Assembly: GCF_900109045.1 (NCBI RefSeq)
Contig: NZ_FNYL01000002.1
Location: 124,001-188,000, forward strand
Source: Dyadobacter sp. SG02
Lineage (GTDB): Bacteria > Bacteroidota > Bacteroidia > Cytophagales > Spirosomataceae
DNA length: 64,000 nt
Reading direction: 5' to 3'
This document shows, in pieces, positions 26,901 to 34,976 of the stretch. A program made the position numbers and the translations under genes. The first letter of the stretch is position 1. Each line of letters opens with the position of its first letter. The notes beneath the pieces are model-generated. The model had not been told where the DNA came from and searched no databases. It saw nothing but the letters and a program-made list of their open reading frames with translations.

Positions 26901-28319
26901 TCAGATAGTTTTATTTTCTTTTGCCAGCTCTTTACGGATCTCATCGATAAGCATGGCGCGTGTGATTTTTTGCTCATCGGCCAGTCCTCGTATCGTACTA
27001 ATATACATTACATTAAGAATAGATGCGCCGCTTAATTCAAACTTCTGTGCCAGTTCTTCAAAAGATATATCATCGGCTATTTTTACAACTTCGGGCTTTG
27101 TCTGTTGCCAAAGCGTCAGTCTTTCCTGCGCATCGGGCATCGAAAAATGAATAACGGATTGAAAACGCCGCATAAACGCATTGTCGATATTATGCTTATA
27201 GTTGGAAGCCAGGATGATCAATCCATTATAATCTTCGACACGCTGAAGCAGGTAAGAGACGTCCTGGTTGGCATAACGGTCATTTGACGATGTTACGGAA
27301 GTGCGTTTCCCAAACAAGGAATCAGCCTCGTCGAAAAACAAAATCCAGTTTCTGTTTTCGGCAATGTCAAACAAGTTGCTGGCGATTTTTGAGGTTTCGC
27401 CAATGTATTTGGAAACCATTTGCGAAAGGTCTACCCGGTAAACAGGCCTTTTGTGACGTTTGCCTACTAATGCGGCTGTCAGGGTTTTACCAGTCCCCGG
27501 CGGCCCGTAGAAAAGTGCCCGGTACCCCGGTTTGATCATCCTGGACAAAGCCGGGTCGGTCTTGATCGTCTGTTCATGGTCGAGCCAGTCCTGGATAATT
27601 CTAAGCTCCTGCAAATTGTTTTTGGATACGATCAGATTGTCCCAATCGAGCAGCGTCGTGATCGGCTGGGCCGGGAACTCGCTGCTGAAACGTGGTTGCC
27701 ATTCCCGGCCCAGCAGGAACATTTCGACGTACTCTTTTGAGACGGTAATGCGACCGCTTGTGGCGGGTTCTCCATCCTTCGGGTCTTCCAGCAGGATAAT
27801 TTGCTGTTTGATCAGCCGGCTGTCGTGCGAAAGAATTTGTTGCCAGGTAGTTAAGCGGCCTGTGAGATCCGTGCCGTTGAGCAAAAACAAAACCGTGTCG
27901 CCGGTGGGCAATGTCGTCCGCGTATTAGCGTTTTTGACCCCTCCGAACTCGGGAAATTCGCCCGCTTTCGACAAATGTTTCTGGATAAGTAAATCGTAAA
28001 AATTGGGTTGAAGGGCGGGCGCAAGCGCGATCATCAGCGTCAGATATTCGCTCGGCGACAGCCCCCAGTGGCTTAGCGCTACAAACAGGGGAGAGCCGTC
28101 GTCGTAAAGCTGCGGATCGGGCATTTGAAATGACCCTTTGCCAAGATATTCCTGCAAGCGACTGTCGGCAAGCTGCTGCACGTGGGTCAGCCCCAGCGAA
28201 AGGTTAACAGCCAAACCGGTGGCGGCGTACATATGCTGGTTGTGCAGGACCAATGCTTTGGTCTCGGGAGGTTCGGGCGTTTTGAACCAGGAGCGAAGCT
28301 GCGAAAATGAATTAGGCAT
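26901..28319 (-). CDS. CIS-associated AAA+ ATPase (Afp15-like)
   Basis: 472 aa. An N-terminal domain of about 220 residues with winged-helix-like content precedes a single AAA+ module: Walker A 'YGPPGTGKTLT' (about 271-281), Walker B 'ILFFDEADSLF' (about 326-336), sensor-1 'IILASNYKHN' and arginine finger region 'AFMRRFQS'. This is the ATPase found in nearly all Afp/PVC/MAC-type contractile injection systems, thought to act on sheath or effector/assembly components in the cytoplasm. It is the last gene of the cluster, 5 bp after the SUKH-like gene. Confidence 0.9.
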   Translation of the reverse strand: MPNSFSQLRSWFKTPEPPETKALVLHNQHMYAATGLAVNLSLGLTHVQQLADSRLQEYLGKGSFQMPDPQLYDDGSPLFVALSHWGLSPSEYLTLMIALAPALQPNFYDLLIQKHLSKAGEFPEFGGVKNANTRTTLPTGDTVLFLLNGTDLTGRLTTWQQILSHDSRLIKQQIILLEDPKDGEPATSGRITVSKEYVEMFLLGREWQPRFSSEFPAQPITTLLDWDNLIVSKNNLQELRIIQDWLDHEQTIKTDPALSRMIKPGYRALFYGPPGTGKTLTAALVGKRHKRPVYRVDLSQMVSKYIGETSKIASNLFDIAENRNWILFFDEADSLFGKRTSVTSSNDRYANQDVSYLLQRVEDYNGLIILASNYKHNIDNAFMRRFQSVIHFSMPDAQERLTLWQQTKPEVVKIADDISFEELAQKFELSGASILNVMYISTIRGLADEQKITRAMLIDEIRKELAKENKTI

Positions 28320-28324
28320 AGGGA

Positions 28325-28894
28325 TTATAAATTGTCATGATGGAGCCATTCATTAAAATCTTTATGCGCATCGATCGCCTTGCCGATCATGTCCGCCGGG
28401 TCCGCCGGAATGGAAACGCCGAGCTTCTCGGAGAGCCAGTGCCCCAATGCTTTGAAGTCCGGGGAGCTGTCTTTTTCTTTCAAATATTTTGTCAGGTACT
28501 TTTTTGTAAACTTTTTGGCAGGGTCATCATAGCCGGCAGGATCTGTTTTGTAGAAATGGTAGTCGATCAGAATCTCGTAAATGAACCCGGTATCGAAATG
28601 CATGAATGCTAAAAAGTCGTCGGTATTACGCGCAAACACACTCATAGGCACCCCCTCGTGATCGATCCAGACGAGCGGAAGGTTTTCGGGATTTTTCGGA
28701 ACCGCGCCGTCGGGCGACCAGAAACCAATGTAAGAGCCGGTGCCGGTTTTGGCAAAAAGACGAAGATGTTTCATCACGTCGGGCCCCCAGTCGAACGGAA
28801 AATCGGAGGCATCATCGATCAATTGTAAATCCAATGCATCGGGATGCCCGGCCAGGTAGGCTTTGAATTCGGTAAATGCTTGTTGCGTGTCCAT
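28325..28894 (-). CDS. SMI1/KNR4 (SUKH)-like protein, probable immunity protein
   Basis: 189 aa, acidic, no signal peptide. The middle region 'FAKTGTGSYIGFWSPDG' then 'NLPLVWIDHEGVPMSVFARN' and 'DDFLAFM' follows the SUKH pattern (a turn with Gly-x-Gly, a 'P-V-W-x-x-x-E-G' strand, then a 'DFL' helix) as in many SMI1/KNR4 immunity proteins of polymorphic toxins. It begins 4 bp after the stop of the 1583-aa effector candidate, which is where a cognate immunity gene would be. The family call is by eye and the immunity role is inference. Alternatives: effector chaperone or adaptor. Confidence 0.55.
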   Translation of the reverse strand: MDTQQAFTEFKAYLAGHPDALDLQLIDDASDFPFDWGPDVMKHLRLFAKTGTGSYIGFWSPDGAVPKNPENLPLVWIDHEGVPMSVFARNTDDFLAFMHFDTGFIYEILIDYHFYKTDPAGYDDPAKKFTKKYLTKYLKEKDSSPDFKALGHWLSEKLGVSIPADPADMIGKAIDAHKDFNEWLHHDNL

Positions 28895-28898
28895 AGTT

Positions 28899-31800
28899 CT
28901 ATTCGATCAGGGTATGTAGCGGCTGGGCCTGTATCGAGGCTTCGCCGGCTTTCACATTGGCCTTGATTTTGGCTATCAAGGCTTTTTTCTCTTTGTCGTC
29001 CCCTTCGGTATCGTGCCAGATATCGCCCCAGGCGGCATCGTCTTTGTCGCTGGCCTGGTAGATTTTCAGCATTTCAGTCGCGTCATGTTTCAAGGCTTTT
29101 TTCAGTATCGCCAGGACCAGTTTTCGTTTTTGTTCGAGGTCCGGAGCTGCCTTGATGGCGGTTTCGTCCGGTTGATCGAAGGTACTGTGGGTAGCCCCCA
29201 GCTTATGCCGGCGTTTGTGCAGCAGGATCACATACGCGTTGCTGCCGTGCCCTGAGCCGATCCAGTCGTCGATTTTGCTCTTTTTCAGATATTTCGTCGA
29301 CCATTTCAGAAGCGCGGTCTGTGGCTGGTGGTCGCCTTCCAGGATGTCGCCGCGCGAATTAGCCATTTTGCCATATTGACCGACCATGCCTTCCAGGTAA
29401 TAGCTCTCGAAGGAGTGGCCAACCTTCTTGTTTCCTTTCATCAACAAGCCCAGCGAACGGGCGATATCGACTTTTATCTCGAGCAGCCTTTCTTTGTCCG
29501 CCTGAACCTTTTTGTTGTTTGGTTTTTCGATGTCTTTCACTTTCTGGTTCATCTGCGGCAGGAGCGTAGTTTTGATATTGTCGAAATGCCCTTTGTTGGT
29601 TTTGTCTTTCAGGCTCTGCGCATATTCGGTTTCATAGAATTTGATAAACTCCTCAATAGACAGCGGCTCGCTTCTTACGATCAGTTTGATGTGGTTGTTT
29701 TTGTCTTCAAACGCAACCGAATGAGTTTTGCCTTTTTCATCTTTGAACGTGGATTTGATCCCAAAGAACCCAAGGATTTTTCCAACCGCGGCCCCGCCTT
29801 TCTCTACCAGCTGTTCCTTGCCTTTTTCTACGGCCGCCTTGCCTTTTTTGGCAAGGGCGGTCAGGCCGGTTTTTTCGGCAAATGCCTTGGCTTTGTCGAA
29901 CAACCAGTTGATGGCGCGGTCGATAGGGGTTTTGATCGCGGCAAACAGCTTGCCGATCTTGGCGCTGATCACGTCGAATTTGATACCTATCAATGCGGCG
30001 AGGAATTTGATCCCGATCAGCAGGATGTCCTGCAATGCACTTTCCACCTTGGCAGCCGCATTTTCGATCTTGCCTTGTGCTACGTCAATGAACGAGTCGA
30101 GAATGGCGTCCAGCAGTTGAAGCAGGTTTTTCAGGTTTTCGATAAAGAAAATGGCCATATTGATGATCGTCTCGCAGGCTTTGATAAACCCTGACACCGG
30201 CGTCAGCGCACTGAGCAAATATTTGATGGCAGCCTTGATAATGCTCTCGCTCAGATAGTCCTTCACCTGGCCGATCACCTGATCTTTCAAATCGCCGATA
30301 CGGTCTTTAATGTGTTTCCATAAGCCCGCAAAACCCTCTTTTTTGAAAATGATAAACAGGTCGAAGGTCTCTTCCAGCGCGTGAACAACGGGCTCGCCCA
30401 GCTTGTCCACCGCTCTTTCGCGGATCTTGTCTTTGCTTAATCCGAGCACATCCAGCGCGAGAGAAAATATACCCGCGGCATCAAACGTGTCCGGAAGCCT
30501 GATCCCCGGCGGCAACATGCCCAGGACGAGTCTCAGGATGATTTTTTCAAGGTGTTCGCCGATTCTGCCCACAAACATGTCGAAGCCTTTTCCGACCGCT
30601 TTAAACAGGTTACCGATAAACCGTAGCGGGTGCGCTATAATGTCGCCGATCACGCCGGCCGCTTTGGCCAGGACATTCAGCAATAGTTTGCCAAGGTCGT
30701 AAAGAATCGTAGCGACTTTTTTGATAGCGTTCCACGCTTTCTGCCACCACGGCATGGCAGCTTCCGCCCTGATTTTCTCGAAGGTTTCTTTGAGCGCTGA
30801 TACGTTTTTGACATACTCGCGCGACAGGCTTTCTTCGATATCCTTTTGTTTGTCCGTGAGCGCGGTGTCCAGGTCATCAAACTTGGCCTTGAATTCGTCG
30901 GTATTCTCCCGCGCCTGGTCTTGCAGGTGGGCTGGTACGCAATGAGATGCGCAGTCAATGTCCTCTTTCCCTTTTTTAATGATATCTCTTGCGGCATTGA
31001 GGGTCGTCTCGATAATCGTCCCGATCTGGTCCAGAGATTCGTCCAGGGCGGCGATGAAAGTCGCCTTTTCTTCCCTGAAAACCCTTTCAGGAATTGTTTC
31101 GATAGCATTGCCTCTACCTGTCAGGTACCTGATGCGCTCGTCGATGTAGGCGATCTGTACCGGGTCTGTGGTCATTTGTCTGCGCACATTCAGCCAGTGT
31201 ATCTGCCCTTTAATACCTTCTTTGGCCGAGCGTTCGAAAGCATCTTCGTCTTCCTCGCTGAGGTTGAACACACCTACGCCGTAATAATCGTTCAACCGGC
31301 TCGTCACGCGGCTGCTGAATGTGTCGTTGGCCTTGGTCATGGCCGTCGAGAATAGCTCCGTAACGGCATCCAGTTCCTTGAGTTTGGTATCGACAGCCTC
31401 TTTGGACGTGGTGTAAATGCCCGCGATTTTATCATAGTAAGCTTTCAGAATAGCTTCGTCCTGGCGGCTCGCTTCATCCTTGTTTTTATTTACTTTATCA
31501 AAGCTATCCTTTCGCGCACCAAACTTGCCAACCATCGTTTTGTTCAGCGACGATTGCGCCGCATCGGCCTCTTCCTGGTGGGCGGTATATTCGGCCTCGC
31601 GGTTTTTGGAAGATATCTGGCAAAGCTCTGTCTGTGCTCCCTGCTTGGTTTCCAGGGCTTTGGTAGCCTGTCCGTCGCTGTCCAACTTTTTGAATTCCGG
31701 CTCTTCGGAGGAAGCAAGGTGGTCGTTGGTGAGCTTGACATTGTACTCCGCAAGCTTCGGGTCGTCCATCGCCCTGTCGAGCGAATCGGCGTCATGCTCT

Positions 31801-33650
31801 TCATCGAGCTTCATAAACTCCTGCGGGAGCGGTTTGGGAACAGCCCGCTCCGACTGACCAATTTTGGCTTTGCGTCCGGGGTCTTCGGGTTGCGTTACAC
31901 CCACCTCTTTCTGGTACAGGGCGCCAGCGGAACCGACAGTCGCGTTTTCCGTATTCTTGAGTGTGGCCAGGGTAGGGTCTTGGGGGGACACGACTTCCTG
32001 GCCGACCGAGCTGGTGAGCGACTGCACGCCTCCCTGTTTGAATCCCTTGTTGTCGTCTTCATTCTTGGGCAGCCCTTCGTTCACCCGCTTTTTGATAGTA
32101 GCCTTGAACATTTCCTTGCTGAATGCAGGCGCGGCAGCCAGTTTTTCTTCGGTGCCCAGCACCTTGTTGGCCTGGCCCATTTGCGCGTCTTTCCCGGCGG
32201 GATTGGCCGCACTCTGGCTGGCTTCATCGGCGATCACATCTTCTTTTTTATGGTGACCCTGACTTTTCTTGGCGCGCCTCGTGTCGGCAAGCACCGTTTT
32301 GAAAGAAGTATCCTGCGCAGGACTTGTAATGGCTTCCGGTTTGGCGGCCGGCGCATTGGCTGCTTTGGGATCTGCCGCCGGTTCTGCATTGGCCGGTGCT
32401 TTGGGTTGCGGGGATGTTTTTGATGGATTATTTCCCGGAATGTCGGTTACCTTTTCCGGCCCGGTTACGGCTTTGATCGTTTCCTGGGGAGCGTCGCATA
32501 CGGATGACGCTTTGTCGGCGATACGCCTCACAATGCCGCCATCCTGCTGTATGGTATGCACGAGTTCGTGCGCCAGCAAACGTTTACCGGTGTCCGTTTG
32601 AGGCTGGTATTGGTTTTCGTTGAATACGATGTGGTTCCCCGACGTGTAGGCGCGCGCATTGATCGAATCGGCCGAGGAGGCGGCTTGGGTGTCGGTGTGA
32701 AGTTGCACAGATTCAAAGCTGTGGCCGATCCTCGCTTCCATGAAATGCCGCGTATCAGCGTCGAGCGGGCGGCCACTGCCCGAGATTACGTCCGAAACAA
32801 TGGGCGGGGCGGTGTTTTGTTTGGGGCTTTCGGGAGATTGTTCTTTTCTGAAAAGCCTGGGGGGCGTGCCTGAGCCCAGATCAAACGAACCCCATAAGAC
32901 TGGAATAATGGGGGTCTTGAATGTGCCCGGCGGCAAACCCCGTTCGAACAGTTCCGATTGTGTGGGAAAGTCTCTCGACAAATAATTCCCTACGCTTAAT
33001 GAAATGGATTTATTGGTCGCCCATAAAGCGGTGGATTCGGGCATAATGTTCCTGAAAAAACGGAAGTTGCTGCGCCAAAGCACTTCCACATCGTTCCTTA
33101 TGTACGGACCGAGGTGCGACGCCCCTCTGGACTGCAACATCGTGTTAATACCGAACCAGTCAATTTGCAGGGTAGGGGCGGGTAGGGGGGCGAGATAGCC
33201 CGGTTGCACGCGGGGAAACAAAGTCGGACGCGGAAGCGAAAGTGGCGGCAACAAGGCTGGCGTCGCGACAGGTGTCTCCTGGTCGTCTCTTTGCACAAGC
33301 TCTTTCCGCTGTACCTTTTCCTCTTCATTGCATTCTGCGCATTTACGCTGGACGGACAATTCGCTGATCGGCTTCAGTTGCACCGGCGTTTCTTCCTCTT
33401 CGCTTTCTTTTCGCTGTATTTTTTCCTCCTCGCACGAAGCGCATTGCCGTTGCAGACTCGCGACTGGTACTTTTTTGAACTGACTGTTATGGGCGGTCGG
33501 GTCGGGGACGCGCATAACGCGGTCGGCTACGGCGTCAGCCTCCTGCTCATAGGAGTCCCCAGGCTCATTTACGGTGAGCTTGGGTTGAAAGAAGGGTGCT
33601 TTGGCGGCCTGCTTTTTGTCAGCGACCGGCGACTTCACAGCTGTCAGCAT
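28899..33650 (-). CDS. Giant DUF4157-domain protein, CIS effector/toxin candidate
   Basis: 1583 aa. N-terminus 'FFQPKLTVNEPGDSYEQEAD' is the usual DUF4157 leader; two Cys-x-x-Cys units follow ('RQCASCEEE', 'RKCAECNEEE', each before a 'QRKE'). DUF4157 spans about residues 290-371 with metallopeptidase-like HELVH (361-365). A long coiled-coil/low-complexity centre (about 400-960) and a hydrophobic-helix region (about 975-1270) come next. The last 150 residues hold 'GDHQPQTAL', 'LLHKRRHKLGATHS' and may be an HNH-like nuclease. DUF4157 marks effectors of extracellular contractile injection systems. It lies between tape-measure and ATPase genes, followed by a probable immunity gene. Confidence 0.8.
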   Translation of the reverse strand: MLTAVKSPVADKKQAAKAPFFQPKLTVNEPGDSYEQEADAVADRVMRVPDPTAHNSQFKKVPVASLQRQCASCEEEKIQRKESEEEETPVQLKPISELSVQRKCAECNEEEKVQRKELVQRDDQETPVATPALLPPLSLPRPTLFPRVQPGYLAPLPAPTLQIDWFGINTMLQSRGASHLGPYIRNDVEVLWRSNFRFFRNIMPESTALWATNKSISLSVGNYLSRDFPTQSELFERGLPPGTFKTPIIPVLWGSFDLGSGTPPRLFRKEQSPESPKQNTAPPIVSDVISGSGRPLDADTRHFMEARIGHSFESVQLHTDTQAASSADSINARAYTSGNHIVFNENQYQPQTDTGKRLLAHELVHTIQQDGGIVRRIADKASSVCDAPQETIKAVTGPEKVTDIPGNNPSKTSPQPKAPANAEPAADPKAANAPAAKPEAITSPAQDTSFKTVLADTRRAKKSQGHHKKEDVIADEASQSAANPAGKDAQMGQANKVLGTEEKLAAAPAFSKEMFKATIKKRVNEGLPKNEDDNKGFKQGGVQSLTSSVGQEVVSPQDPTLATLKNTENATVGSAGALYQKEVGVTQPEDPGRKAKIGQSERAVPKPLPQEFMKLDEEHDADSLDRAMDDPKLAEYNVKLTNDHLASSEEPEFKKLDSDGQATKALETKQGAQTELCQISSKNREAEYTAHQEEADAAQSSLNKTMVGKFGARKDSFDKVNKNKDEASRQDEAILKAYYDKIAGIYTTSKEAVDTKLKELDAVTELFSTAMTKANDTFSSRVTSRLNDYYGVGVFNLSEEDEDAFERSAKEGIKGQIHWLNVRRQMTTDPVQIAYIDERIRYLTGRGNAIETIPERVFREEKATFIAALDESLDQIGTIIETTLNAARDIIKKGKEDIDCASHCVPAHLQDQARENTDEFKAKFDDLDTALTDKQKDIEESLSREYVKNVSALKETFEKIRAEAAMPWWQKAWNAIKKVATILYDLGKLLLNVLAKAAGVIGDIIAHPLRFIGNLFKAVGKGFDMFVGRIGEHLEKIILRLVLGMLPPGIRLPDTFDAAGIFSLALDVLGLSKDKIRERAVDKLGEPVVHALEETFDLFIIFKKEGFAGLWKHIKDRIGDLKDQVIGQVKDYLSESIIKAAIKYLLSALTPVSGFIKACETIINMAIFFIENLKNLLQLLDAILDSFIDVAQGKIENAAAKVESALQDILLIGIKFLAALIGIKFDVISAKIGKLFAAIKTPIDRAINWLFDKAKAFAEKTGLTALAKKGKAAVEKGKEQLVEKGGAAVGKILGFFGIKSTFKDEKGKTHSVAFEDKNNHIKLIVRSEPLSIEEFIKFYETEYAQSLKDKTNKGHFDNIKTTLLPQMNQKVKDIEKPNNKKVQADKERLLEIKVDIARSLGLLMKGNKKVGHSFESYYLEGMVGQYGKMANSRGDILEGDHQPQTALLKWSTKYLKKSKIDDWIGSGHGSNAYVILLHKRRHKLGATHSTFDQPDETAIKAAPDLEQKRKLVLAILKKALKHDATEMLKIYQASDKDDAAWGDIWHDTEGDDKEKKALIAKIKANVKAGEASIQAQPLHTLIE

Positions 33651-33670
33651 AGCAATACCTCATTAAAAAG

Positions 33671-34966
33671 TTACCAGTCCACAAATAAAATGTTACTCAT
33701 CCAGGGCAGTTTGATCACCGAAAATCCCCAGGGAATCCGGTCCAGAAGTACATCAATGGTTTGACGCGGTACCAGCATCCGCCACTCGCCCCCGGGGTCG
33801 CGGGATAGCTTGCCTTCCCTTGCTAAAAAACGTTCCCGAAGTCCGGCTACGGAGGTCGTTTTCAGGACGGTCCATTGCGCTATCACTGCGGCCAACAGCT
33901 CGTCGGCGAGGGTAAGTATGTCTGGCGTGAGCGCGTCGGGCGGGTCTACTTCGGCGTCCACAGGCAAGCCACAGAGCACTTTGTTCAGCGGCCATTCGAA
34001 TTCGTCACCGTCGGTTGTCCCGTGAGACATATATGCCAGCAACCGCACGGCCTGCTGCTGAAAATCGTTACTAACCCATTCTTTGTCTTTTACCCAGCCC
34101 AATGCATTGAAAAGCGTACTCAGGAAAGGGGCGAGTAACACCAGCCCGGCATTTTCAATAAAAAACGCATCGGAAGTTTCTGTTAATTCTTTTGGGTCAT
34201 TTTCCTTCTCCGGAGACTGTACAGGTGCCTGAGGCGACGCGTTAGCGGCATTGATTTGCTGCGTCAGGTATTTTTTAAAAACGGTCTGGTGCTCAAATGT
34301 TTCATCCGCAGGTTTTTGCAAAAACATCATTTGCCAAAAATGGACTTCCACCGTTTTGTCAAAGCGCAGAGGATTTTCTCCACCGGTTTTCTGGGCTTGA
34401 AAATCGGCTAACCATTGCGGAACAAGCGGGGACATGCCGAGAATTTTACAAATCAGCTGCCGGAAGTTTGTAATGCCGAGATACTGATAAAGCCGACGGA
34501 GAATAGCAGGCCTGCTACCCGCTTTTGACCGGATAACCTGCCAGAATTCGGGGTTTTCGTCGGTAGGCAGGTTTTCAATAAAACCTTTTATTTCAGACCT
34601 GACGAATGAGGGTGCTGTTGCCGGGAGGTAGCCATTTTCAAGATAGAAAATTATAATCTCGTGCATGTAAACCCGCCTGTGAAATGTTTTGCCCTGCTGT
34701 TTTTGTTCAAATCTGCCCACCGCATTCAAAATCGCATCGACCATCTGTTTCTGGAAATCCGCTTCGTCCCCGGCATGAATGTCGATTTCGATCCGCGGTA
34801 TGCGCAGTACCATTTCTTCGGGAACGAGCCGGTCCAGTTGCTCCGACAATGCGAGCTGCCAGGCGCCTGCTTTCAGCCATTGACTTACCTCTTCCTGCCG
34901 CCGACGTGCGGTGGCGGTGTCGGGCGCGGCAAGTTCCACGGTAAGACGCTGGATAAGGTGTGCCAT
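33671..34966 (-). CDS. CIS tape-measure-like protein (Afp14 family)
   Basis: 431 aa. It starts 'MAHLIQRLTVELAAPD' with a family-typical amphipathic N-terminus, has 'FFIENAGLVLLAPFLSTLFNA' in the middle and ends 'RQTIDVLLDRIPWGFSVIKL...LFVDW'. These three blocks are diagnostic for the contractile-injection-system tape-measure family. Tape-measure proteins set tube length; at 431 aa this is short next to Afp14 (over 1000 aa), which would suggest a short particle if the length rule holds. Part of the minus-strand CIS operon. Confidence 0.85.
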   Translation of the reverse strand: MAHLIQRLTVELAAPDTATARRRQEEVSQWLKAGAWQLALSEQLDRLVPEEMVLRIPRIEIDIHAGDEADFQKQMVDAILNAVGRFEQKQQGKTFHRRVYMHEIIIFYLENGYLPATAPSFVRSEIKGFIENLPTDENPEFWQVIRSKAGSRPAILRRLYQYLGITNFRQLICKILGMSPLVPQWLADFQAQKTGGENPLRFDKTVEVHFWQMMFLQKPADETFEHQTVFKKYLTQQINAANASPQAPVQSPEKENDPKELTETSDAFFIENAGLVLLAPFLSTLFNALGWVKDKEWVSNDFQQQAVRLLAYMSHGTTDGDEFEWPLNKVLCGLPVDAEVDPPDALTPDILTLADELLAAVIAQWTVLKTTSVAGLRERFLAREGKLSRDPGGEWRMLVPRQTIDVLLDRIPWGFSVIKLPWMSNILFVDW

Positions 34967-34976
34967 TGAAACAATG

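Noticed and set aside
29013..30194. Long plus-strand frames opposite the DUF4157 gene
   Set aside because: Antisense shadows of a strongly biased coding sequence; no start context or domain.
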